A stretch of DNA of 64,000 nt from contig MCGE01000005.1 of assembly GCA_002105175.1 (NCBI GenBank), positions 1,178,001-1,242,000 on the forward strand, written 5' to 3'. The notes beneath the pieces are model-generated. The model searched no databases. It had not been told where the DNA came from and saw only the letters and a list, made by a program, of their open reading frames with translations. The first letter of the stretch is position 1. The number at the start of each line of letters is the position of its first letter. Positions 12,390 through 21,530 of the stretch are shown in pieces. A program made the translations under genes and the position numbers. The DNA comes from Absidia repens (lineage: Eukaryota > Mucoromycota > Mucoromycetes > Mucorales > Cunninghamellaceae).

Positions 12390-12654
12390 GGAGAGATATA
12401 AGTAAAAAATAAAATAAAAATAAAACTGATAAGAGAAGAGTGATATAAAACAAGCACTTAAGCTTTTTTTTTCCTTTCTTCCAACCCATTCCTCCCCCCG
12501 CCCCGATTTTCAAATCCCGCGTCATAGTCAAATTATTTTTTATTTAAATATGATGATATAACGTGAATGGAAGTAATATATTGTAAATAGTAAAAATAAA
12601 AAAAGAAGAGGGAATAATCTATACCTACACTATAATGATAATATGCTACAAAAT

Positions 12655-15022
12655 TCACCAGTTGAAAGCCTCTTCAAAGTAGGGGACACCATGACAGGCA
12701 CTAATTTGACGGATTTGGTCACTCATGCGATCAGGCCCACAATGCAGAATAGCGGTTGACCCGGAAGATGTTTCGACATATTGTCCAAGTAGTTTGTCCA
12801 AATTTGGCCGAGATCCATATGATACGTCCCATCCTTCTAACTTCTTCTGATTTGTTGTCTTCCCCCTATCACCATGCGCCCGTGTAGATCGAGTGACGAA
12901 GATAGATAAGTCCAAAGTCAATGATGATATGTTTTCGTTTATATTTTCTTGGTCAATTATTGCTTGTCGGTTCACTTTGGTGTTCACATAAGCAAGACAA
13001 TCCTGAATGTCGTTTTGGGCCCAGAGGAGCTGATCATCATATTGTACCACCCATATAAAGACCACATGGCGAGCTGCAGTCTTCTCCAAATTGTACACCG
13101 CTTCTTGTAAATAAGGGACGATTGCCGTACATCCTACGCCGCCACCAACTAAAATTGCTGTGTCGTACTGTAACAACGGATGGGAATGTCCATAGGGTCC
13201 TTCAATAAGCACATCCAGATAACCGCCATCCGGTCCTAGCTTTTCAACCACGTCGTATAATTTTTTGGTCATACCTTGCTGGGGTCGAATAAGAAGATCA
13301 AAGGTGTTGCCAGAGGAGAATCGCGATCTACTAGATTTGTTGTTGTCCAGTACCGTCGGGTAGGAGATAGACATTGTCCCATAATTACCAGCATTACCAG
13401 AGACCAGTGAGTTTCTATCCGATGGTTGGTTCCATGAAGCGATGGTAAACGGATGGGATTGCCAAAAATAAGCCTTGGGTACATATATATAGACAAAGAC
13501 ACCAGGAACACGATGAGAGAGGCCATGTTTGTTACCATCCACGCGGAATCGGATACAATCAGTACCAGGTATAATATCTGCCTTGACCTTGCGGAGCCAT
13601 TGTTGACCTGACGCCAGCATGATATTGTAATATACAACACGGATCAAACGAGCTACACGATCGTAGGCCCAGACAGCTATGGAGAGAAATAGCCACATCA
13701 TATTTTCAACATCTTCTAGCAAATACACATGATACCAGCAAGCCAATGTAAATATCAACACAAGAGCAATGTGAGTATATAAGAAGAAATCGTAGCATGA
13801 CCGACGCAAATTGGGCAAAGCAAGCAAAAGTATGAGTAGGCCAAATAAAGTAGCAGAGACACCCCAAATAAGATAGGGGTCAGAGAAAAATATAATAAAC
13901 ATTTGATATCCATAGCGCCCACAGTACCAGGTATAAGCAATAGTATGGACGACAGCATGTAGCATCATCACCCGTGACGACCATTTGTGCGCTACAATAA
14001 AACGATCATAACTCCAGCCTTATATATAGAAGTAAATGTCAGTTCATATCAGTATCTAATGTGTACTAATATATATATGTCTTACCAGTCAACCAGATCA
14101 AGATGTTATTTCTTCCACCGAATAGGTAAACCATGGGTAATTGAGCAAAACTCATTTCACCAGAGCGATCGCCAATATATCTTAGCAATTGTGCGGTAAT
14201 GTCGTTGGGCCAGAAAGTGTTGTCCATAAAAAGTCCATAATTGGGAAAGAGGAGAATGATGTTCAGTAGTACGAATAAAAAAATCATAAAGGATTCCAAT
14301 CGAGTAGGGTAGCTAACCATTATACCAAACCAAGATGCGCTTTGTAAGTGTACACCGTCAAAATATAAAGAAGGATTGACCAAATAGCGGCGAAGATGGC
14401 GAACCCATATTGGTGAGGTGGGTAAAGGCTTCGGTTTTACCGATTTCGCTACTGGTGGACGGCGATAGCGCCAGGAGACAAAATGGTGAAATAAGTTGTT
14501 GAGTATACCCAGGATCACAAAGCCAAATACCAATGCACAGCTGGCACCGCCATAATTGAGACCATATTGTAGTTGGCTGTTGAATTCTTTTACTGACTTG
14601 GCGATCAAAGTGATGGACTGTCGAGGAAAATGAATAGGTGCTACAAGAATGTCAGTGGAAGGGTTGGTTGGAAGAGGTGTCACCATCTTTGTTGCATTAG
14701 CCAGAATAGATTTCATGGAGTCACCAAAAGCAGCAGAGTCTGGTAAAGTTCCACAGTATGAAGACTTCAAATGGTTCCAAGAAAGCTGTTGTTCATGGAT
14801 ATCGTTTTCAGCATTATTAGATATGCAGAGGGCCATGCTTCCCAACCAAGGATAACTATTGCATTGACACTCAGGAGTATAGTAAACAGCTTGTGTACAA
14901 TTTGATAATAAATAGTTTTGGCTGACGGACTCACATGCGCTTGCTAAGGGAGGATCCTGATAACGAGCATAGATACATGAGATCAAGGAATAAAAAATAA
15001 GAAGGACAGAGAAACGAATCAT
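12655..15022 (-). CDS. Ferric/cupric reductase transmembrane component (FRE family)
   Basis: Predicted 766-residue flavocytochrome in two exons (15022-14086, 14018-12655; 2,301 nt). A signal peptide (MIRFSVLLIFYSLISCIYA) is followed by a Cys-rich extracellular region, then membrane helices. Paired heme-ligand His residues lie in FIVAHKWSSRVMMLHAVVH and in YDFFLYTHIALVLIF through CWYH. An FAD-binding motif (HPFTIASW), an NADPH-binding glycine motif (ILVGGGVGCTAIVPYL) and the C-terminal LHCGPDRM to FEEAFNW follow. All the expected parts are present. The family reduces extracellular Fe(III) or Cu(II) with cytosolic NADPH, feeding high-affinity iron uptake. Three exact ATCTGATAA motifs 371-471 bp upstream suggest repression by an iron-sensing GATA factor. 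A superoxide-producing NADPH oxidase is less likely, given the extracellular Cys-rich domain. Confidence 0.93.
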
Positions 15023-16129
15023 GGTATTTTGCTGTAAGACTTTTTGATATGGTGCCTTTTTAAAAGTCAGTCAAGTCAATGACCTTCTTATTTTCAAAAC
15101 AATAAACAAAGGAAGAAAAGAAAGAAGTGATGCTTGATTAAAGATTTTTTTATTTGGGTATTCTGTGTTTCAATATTAGTATTCAAGTCAAGGTACTAAA
15201 TAGTCCCCCCCCATCTCCCCGAAGTGATATGGTATCAATCCAGGGCAGCACTGATGACTTCCCGATTATATACCATACCTTACTGACGAATAAGAATGCA
15301 CTGCCACACATGTCCCCATTGTCTCATCGTTACATAGTGGAAAAATCAGAAAATATAAATACCATCACAATGGTCCCTTTGCGCAGCTGACTTTATCAGA
15401 TGGAGCGAGTTAAAATTCATCTGATAATCAAATAAAATTTTCTTTAGTGACAACAGGGGGTGCGCGGAAAATAAAATCCCCGAAATCTGATAATAACGTT
15501 TTAAGTTTCAATTGAGATGAAGTAAATAACCGAAAGATCTACTTATTCTACAACTCACTCTAACATATTTAACATCAATTTCTTTAAAAGACCATTATCC
15601 TTTTTTATGGCCTTGTGAAATTCACAGGAAAACATCAAGGAAGAGTATCTTGAATATGAACCGCAAGTACTTGAAATGTGTATTCAACCTCAAATAGCCA
15701 AGAAATATATTTGCTATAGACAAATAATTCCCAATATTAATTATTTTCCTTTTTTTTTTATCGCCACAATAGCTATCTACCACTTCCCCTTTCTTTTTCT
15801 TTTTATTGCTATATGCAGCACGGGGCACTTTCGCTTTGCACCCCGCCCCCACCCCAATTTAAAAAAAAAAATTGTGATGAGATGTAAACATTTCACACTT
15901 TGTAAAAATGTATCTACTTGGTGACAAGGGATGAAGGAGATTATTGGAGTGTGGCTTTGACAGATTAAAACACAAATACACACATACACATACGCCATTA
16001 TATACCTTGATAGATAGTCACTTGAGGTTAGCTGGCTTCAGTATGTGCTTCTTCTATTATTTATTTATTAAACGGCATGCAAAAAAAAAAAAAAAGCGAC
16101 TTAGAATTTAAATGTATGAAATATGTCCA
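15023..16129. other. Intergenic, no gene recognised (includes FRE promoter)
   Basis: Apart from the GATA cluster at 15393-15493, this holds A/T runs, C-rich patches near 15205 and 15840, and short frames without protein support. The nearest feature to the right is repeat copy C. Confidence 0.5.
15393..15493. promoter_or_regulatory. Cluster of three iron-GATA motifs (ATCWGATAA)
   Basis: ATCTGATAA occurs exactly at 15419-15427 and 15485-15493 on the plus strand and at 15393-15401 on the minus strand, 371-471 bp upstream of the ferric reductase start. ATCWGATAA is the published binding consensus of the fungal iron-regulating GATA factors (SreA/SRE/Urbs1/Fep1 family). The motif match is seen directly; binding is inferred. 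Confidence 0.7.
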
Positions 16130-16731
16130 GCCAAGTTAAACGAGCGGATTGGAGAGCAAGCGTTTGGTAGGACACGATGTAACACCGACATTGTTTACTA
16201 GAGAAGGGTTAATAATTAGGCATAATTTATTAAAGCGTACTGTAGAAACTAAAATTACTGGCAAGGGGTTCATTGTAACAAAGGATCTATTAGATGTTGA
16301 GTTAGTGGGAAATCTAAAGAATGGTCAACGATAAACTAAAAGGACAATGGTAAAAAAAGTGATCTCTTGTACAAGACATGAAAGAGACAAATGGGATATA
16401 TTTCAGTGAAATAAGTAAAAATAGACAAATTTTATTCAAATATAGATACAAATTATGGACCAACTAACATTAACCTAATCGAATCGCAGACTCCAAAAGA
16501 TCAACTAATGATGGTCCCAAATCCTGAATCCAAAATGAAAGGGTTTCCCCATGCATCTTGTAATCCCTGAGCTGAAACCCCTTCTAAACTAGTTCTAACA
16601 CTAATCTATGTCCAACAAATTCTCATAGAAGTTGAATGAGGAAGGAAAAAAAAAAAAAAAAGGAAGGAAGGAAAAAAAGAAAGAGAGCAAAAAAAAAAAG
16701 GCGCAAATAAATATTCACGTGGGCGGGACTC
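16130..16731 (-). repeat. Modular interspersed repeat, copy C
   Basis: Inverted copy. It begins (minus strand) GTCCCGCCCACGTGAATATTT near 16731, then a pyrimidine tract, the core GGGGAAACCCTTTCATTT near 16535-16555, and AATAAA-type modules near 16432 and 16230. It ends with a CCTACCAAACGCTTGCTCTC tail near 16150. The head contains a perfect CACGTG (16716-16721). Confidence 0.85.
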
Positions 16732-17258
16732 GAAAAGTTTTGAGTCCAGAGTATTTGGGTTTTTTAGTTTTGGTGGATACAAAAAGACCCTCACTCTTCA
16801 GTTTTTTACAAACACTATACCACATTAGCTTAATGTCAGTTATCATCATATATATCTACATCTAATAAAATATGTCTTGGTGTTTTACAAATTGTCTCTC
16901 TTATGTTTAGTTTGTTTTGTCAATGAAATATACCTGCAATGTGCTGTGCATGTGGAATGTAGAAAAGAGAAAAAGTTGAGTATGAGACGACTCCGGCAAA
17001 CCTTTGCGGTTAATGCCCATTCGGCCGCGCTTCAAAACATAAGGGGGGGTTGTGATTTCTTGTGAAGTTTTAAAAAAAGGTCGTTATCGAGGTGTGGGAA
17101 AAAGACAGTGATGGATGCATTATCGGGTATATAACATTTGTTAAATCACAGTCGACATAGATCAGATTCTTTCACGTACGGTACAATCCTTTGTCGAGGA
17201 TCGGCCTCTGACCATCCCCTGACCTCTGGCTATGCAGTGACTGGTTTTCATGCTGACC
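16732..17258. other. Intergenic, no gene recognised
   Basis: Sequence between repeat copy C and the 10-bp tandem repeat. Short frames exist but show no protein features. The stretch from about 17000 is richer in CG-containing words than its surroundings. Confidence 0.45.
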
Positions 17259-17260
17259 GA

Positions 17261-17294
17261 TGTTGACAAGTGTCGACAAGTGTCGACAAGTGTC
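17261..17294 (+). repeat. 10-bp tandem repeat (TGTCGACAAG)
   Basis: Units TGTTGACAAG (17261-17270), TGTCGACAAG (17271-17280), TGTCGACAAG (17281-17290) and a partial TGTCG. Each perfect unit contains the palindrome GTCGAC. The spacing equals one helical turn. The array ends about 48 bp before a TATAAATA box, so it could be an upstream activating element. Confidence 0.8.
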
Positions 17295-17340
17295 GTCCTG
17301 CACCACCCCCTCATATATAGTTAGCCTCTTTTTTTGATTA

Positions 17341-18140
17341 GTATAAATACCTCCACTTCCCCCGCAACAATTTTATTTTTTTTCTTTAGTTCTTATCTTA
17401 TATATATTTACTCAATCTTTTTTTATAAAATTCAGTACAAAGGTTTTTAACCACCAAATCACTGTCTTATTTTTATTTTGTTTCTATCGTCTATATAGAA
17501 ACTTTCTTTTATTTTTTGTGACTACAAGTCCTCTTTTTTATTTTATTTTTACTGTGTGTTATACACTTATTTTTATTGAACCAACAAAGGTCAATACTTT
17601 TCTTTTTTATTTTATTTTACTCTTTCAAGTTTATTTTTTATAAACTTTCTTTACAGTTGGACTTTATCTACAAAAGTTCTGGTGCTCACTACTATCAAAT
17701 CTATTTTTGTCCGATTCAGGAACAAAATATTTCAAATTCTGCCGAAGGAACAAATTTATTTTCAAAGCTCTAAACGATCAAAGCTACACCAAAGGATAAC
17801 TCAAGACATCCTATTCAACACAGAAAAACATAAAAAACCTACAAAAACACAATCCAGTTGGACTAAAATCACAAATTTAGCCGCAACACCTTTTATAAAA
17901 AGAAAAAGTATTAATCCCTTGTTCAAAGCTAATAGCTGTAGATAAATTATGCCATGACAGGTTGGAACAAATCAGTAAACAGGAAGGTAAGCAGATATAT
18001 CATAGTACATAACATAACAAAAGTTAATAAAATGATGCTTTTGTTGTTTCATCAATGTTGATGTAAACATTTTTAGCACAACGCTCAAAACAAAAAAACG
18101 ACCACTTTTTTTCGCCTCCAACATTCAAAAATTGACTAAA
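17341..18140 (+). other. Putative transcription unit: TATA box, ATG-free CT-rich leader, short spliced ORF
   Basis: TATAAATA near 17342 is followed by a pyrimidine-rich stretch that becomes A-rich. This is the same layout as the leader of the KH-domain gene upstream of 32000. No ATG occurs on the plus strand from 17341 until 17949, though the sequence is poor in G, which lowers the expected number. The second ATG (17954) opens MTGWNKSVNRK, then a GTAAGC donor near 17988. A TTTTTAG acceptor near 18076 would continue the frame for about 20 residues to a stop, giving a basic peptide of about 31 residues. It could equally be a non-coding RNA or the remnant of a longer gene. I do not recognise the peptide. 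Confidence 0.3.
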
Positions 18141-18196
18141 AAAGGGAATCAAAGTTTCGTTCCCCTATCAAACTCAGTTAGAAACTGACAAAATGG

Positions 18197-18201
18197 AAAA
18201 A
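18197..18201 (-). terminator. RNA polymerase III T5 terminator of tRNA-Ala
   Basis: AAAAA on the plus strand (TTTTT in the transcript) lies one base after the tRNA 3' end. This is the usual pol III stop. Confidence 0.7.
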
Positions 18202-18202
18202 T

Positions 18203-18275
18203 TGGAGAACCTGGGCATTGATCCCAGTGCCTCTCACATGCTAAGCGAGCGCTCTACCATTTGAGCTAGATCCCC
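18203..18275 (-). tRNA. tRNA-Ala (AGC)
   Basis: A 73-nt cloverleaf with no intron. The D arm is GCTC/GAGC, the anticodon stem CTCGC/GTGAG, the loop TTAGCAT (anticodon AGC), and the T arm CTGGG/CCCAG. The acceptor stem GGGGATC/GTTCTCC has the G3:U70 wobble that identifies alanine tRNAs, plus one U:U mismatch at position 6:67. Discriminator A73 lies at 18203. A T5 run follows directly on the minus strand. Confidence 0.95.
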
Positions 18276-18843
18276 ATATATTTTATTAGACCAAAAAGTA
18301 GTATATGTGAAAAAATAGCGGGGTCTGAAATCGACCGTAGGCTTTTTTTTCATCCCATTTCAGTTAATAGTTTTATTATCCTTTCCGATCCTAGTTTACG
18401 ACTATATTTTCTGCATTATTAGTTTTTATTTTAAGTAGTCGAATAAATTGTTACATGAAGAATATGTATAAAGAGAAAGTGTCTCATCATGAATGGTGCT
18501 ATAAAAAATAAAAAAAAAGCGCGGAGGCTTAAAAATAAATCCATGCGTGCTTCAACAAATTGAAATCCTGATAGGAATAAAGTAAAACAAAAAACAATGA
18601 AATAGTTATGCCTCGTAAAAGAGAATAAAAGCAGAAAAAACCCCCTTTCAATAATATTAATCATACTATCTTACGATTTTTATTATTTTTATATATCAAA
18701 AAGAAAATGGATCGTAAGAAAACTCAGCTATAGTAACTTTAATTTCGCTCTTTTGGCCCTCCAACTTCTTTTTTTTTTTTTTTTTTTTTTTCTGACCCAC
18801 CGCTGACGCCCTGTCCACCATAGGAGCCGTCCATCCTTTTTTT
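18276..18843. other. Intergenic, no gene recognised
   Basis: AT-rich sequence upstream of the tRNA with a long T run (near 18770-18791). Open frames here are composed of Phe/Leu-rich low complexity and are not supported. Confidence 0.45.
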
Positions 18844-19527
18844 TCTCAATCCCTGCCCACTCATAGTGCCAAATCACAGAGTCTTCCATCCCATCCCATC
18901 AAAACCCACACTTGAAACCCCCCGCCACCCAGTGACTACATAATACTATTCTCAACTTTGCTCTTCAATATACCCCACCACAATAAAATACACTGTAATA
19001 GCTGTTTTTTCACACAAACACATACCTGTACTCTTTTCTACGCACAAACTTATAGAGTTGGTAGAAGAAGTTTCCATACTACCCAATCCGTTCCTTTTTC
19101 ATATATATATAGACACACTTTTTTTTATTTTTTTATGTGTATGTAATACACATTCGATGAAGCTCATCATGTAAACGTACAACAGAGGTACTAATTATAA
19201 TAAAAAGAACATATTTATTCAGACGTAGATATAAACGATGACAAACTATTACTAAACTAATGAGTGCTATTCTACTGTCGTTCCCCAAATCTTTCATCCA
19301 AAATAAAAGGGTTTCCCCATGATGTTTATTTTGCGTTTTCTAAAACGCCTCTAATTTCTAATACTAATCCTAGATCACCAGCACCTCAATGAGCCTTGCC
19401 ATCATATCATTCAGGCTATTATGGAGGGAAAAAATAGAAAAAGAAAGAAAAAAAAAAAGGCGGCCGAAAAAAAAATAGAAAGCAAAATGCGGAGCCTGAA
19501 TCGTCCAGCCTTTTTTTTTTTGTCAAA
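18844..19527 (+). repeat. Duplicated block, left copy
   Basis: About 684 bp closely similar in order and sequence to 19862-20544. Shared landmarks are CATAGTGCCAAATC, the CACCCAGTGACTACATAAT stretch, the TATATAGACACAC stretch, AATACACATTCGATGAAG, and a short-form interspersed repeat at the right end (copy D). The offset is about 1,018 bp. Confidence 0.85.
19190..19505 (-). repeat. Modular interspersed repeat, short form, copy D
   Basis: Carries the GGGGAAACCC core (near 19310) and an AATAAATATGTTCTTTTTATT module (near 19200), with a pyrimidine tract and a GGCTCCGCATTTTGC head near 19500. The GATTACAAGATG part of the full-length core is replaced by GCAAAATAAACATC. The long module-rich tail is absent. 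Lies inside the duplicated block. Confidence 0.75.
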
Positions 19528-19861
19528 AAATCAGGGAAGGGGCAATCGACATAATTACCGTAGTGCATAATTCGTTTTATCTTCCAGTGGAAAGGCAGTT
19601 GCAATCCCTACATAATCAAGCTCTAATCTCTCTGACGACTTTCAAATAAGCTATTATTTCAGCACATAAAAAAAACCCATTGACGACGTGCTGAGCACGA
19701 CGGTCGGGCCCTACGGGGCTGCCCACCAAAGTGCGAAATGGCGGAGGCTTTAATCCTATCCCATCAAAACCCACACTTTAATAAAAAACTGTAACACCCA
19801 ATAAATCGAAAGATTTCCAAAAGCTCCAGCGGAGCGCCAGAGCGTTTATTATTATATATTA
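19528..19861 (+). repeat. Spacer with second dispersed repeat family
   Basis: Contains CCTATCCCATCAAAACCCAC (near 19757), also found at about 18890 and, with one change, at 48175. It also contains AAAGATTTCCAAAAGCTCC followed by AGCGGAGCGCCAGAGCG (near 19806-19850), repeated near 20575-20615 and more weakly near 39318-39362. GCTCC-AGC-GGAGC can form a small hairpin. An unusually GC-rich patch lies at 19681-19740. Confidence 0.6.
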
Positions 19862-20544
19862 TTCTCAATCGCCCACCCATAGTGCCAAATCAGAGTCTTC
19901 CATCCCGCCTGCCACCCAGTGACTACATAATTACTGCTATTCTCAACTTTGCTCTTCAATATACCCTGCCACAACAAAATACACTGTAATAGCTGTTTTT
20001 TCACACAAACACATCCCTGTTTTCTTTTCTACGCACAAACTTATATGAAGTTGGCGGAAGAAGTCTCCATAATACCCAATCCGTTCCTTTTTCATATATA
20101 TATATATATATAGACACACTTTTTTTCTTTTTTTTCTATGCATATGTAATACACATTCGATGAAGGTCATGATGTAAGCATACAACAGAGAAACTAATTA
20201 TAGGGAAAAGAACATATTTATTCAGAGGTAGATACAAACGAGGACAAACTATTACTAAACTAATGAGTGCTAATCTACTGACGTTCCCAAATCCTACATC
20301 CAAAATAAAAACGTTCCCCTTGACGTTTGTTTTGCGTTTTTGAAAGCGTCCCTAATTCAAGTTCTAACACTAATCCTAGATCACCAGTACCCCAATGAGC
20401 CTTGCCATCATATCATTCAGTCTATCATGAAGGAAAGAATAAAAAAGAAAGAAAAAGAGTGGAAAAAAAAAGGACCGAAAAAAATAGAAAGCAAAACGCG
20501 GAGCCTGAATCACCCAGCCTTTTTTTTTATGTCAAAAAATCAAA
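19862..20544 (+). repeat. Duplicated block, right copy
   Basis: Second copy of the block at 18844-19527, with small indels (for example a longer TATA run near 20095-20112). It is followed by its own copy of the AAAGATTTCCAAAAGCTCC motif. Confidence 0.85.
20205..20515 (-). repeat. Modular interspersed repeat, short form, copy E
   Basis: Partner of copy D within the right duplicated block. The core is degraded (GGGGAACG at about 20315), while the AATAAATATGTTCTTTTC module, pyrimidine tract and GGCTCCGCGTTTTGC head are retained. Confidence 0.7.
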
Positions 20545-20679
20545 TAAAAAACAATGACACCCAAAATATATCGAAAGATTTCCAAAAGCTCCAGCGAAGC
20601 GCCAGAGCGTTTATGACAAAGATGATATGCTGATGATGATATTTATAAAAATAACAATAACAATAGACCCATAGATGAA

Positions 20680-21225
20680 CTATTTTCAATGGAGCATAAA
20701 ATATATTATATAAAGAGAGGTATTATAAACGAGGATTTAATGGAAGGAAGCATGAGAGAATAACGTGAGATTTGAAGGATGGTCAATGTGCATTTCGGAA
20801 TAAAGAAAAGGTTTGTTATCAATTATTGTGAAACTTTTGGACGATTCTTTATTTCTATCCAAATGTGTTCTTTTATTTACACTAATGTGCTGGTATGTGC
20901 ATATGTCAAAATAGAAAAAGATATATTTTATTCAGATACAGATATAAACTAAGAAAAAACTAACACTAAACTAAGCTAATGGAGGATCCAAAAAGCCAAT
21001 GAACTGTGCCTTCAGATTCTGGATCCAAAATGAAAGGGTTTCCCCATGCATCTTGTAATCCCAGAGCTTAAACCCCTTCTAAACTAGTCCTGACAATAAT
21101 CTAAGTCCACCATAACGTCAAAGAAGTTGAATGATGAAGAAAAAAAAAAAAAAAAGGAAAAAGAAAAAAAAAAGAAAGACGATGAAAAAAAAAGACACAC
21201 ATAAAATATCAAGCGGACATTTAAA
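20680..21225 (-). repeat. Modular interspersed repeat, copy F
   Basis: Inverted near-full copy. The core GGGGAAACCCTTTCATTT is near 21030-21050 and the AATAAAATATATC module near 20920-20930. The TTGACCATCCTTCAAATC stretch near 20780 matches copy A at 415. The GC-rich head is weak here. Confidence 0.8.
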
Positions 21226-21530
21226 AGCTCGTAAGCCGAAGTCAATGCGCTATAAGTCATTGAAATAAAAAAATATGCATAGCATCAAAATGACCACTAG
21301 AGATTAAATTCATAAAAATAAACAAAATAATAATCGACGAATGGTATTTTATTGATAACAAATAAACAAACAAACAAATAATCATCTATATCTACTATGT
21401 ACAAGAGATTGGGAAAGGGGAGAAGACTTATATAAGTACAATAAACTAAAAGTGGAAGAAAACGGAAAGGAGGTATTTGCAATGAAAAATAAAAACTAAC
21501 CAGAAAAAAGATAGGGATGGGTCTAGCGAT

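Noticed and set aside
17682..17945. 87-codon basic frame at the 17.7-kb locus
   Set aside because: It has no ATG start; no ATG exists on this strand from 17341 to 17948. I treat the interval as leader sequence instead.
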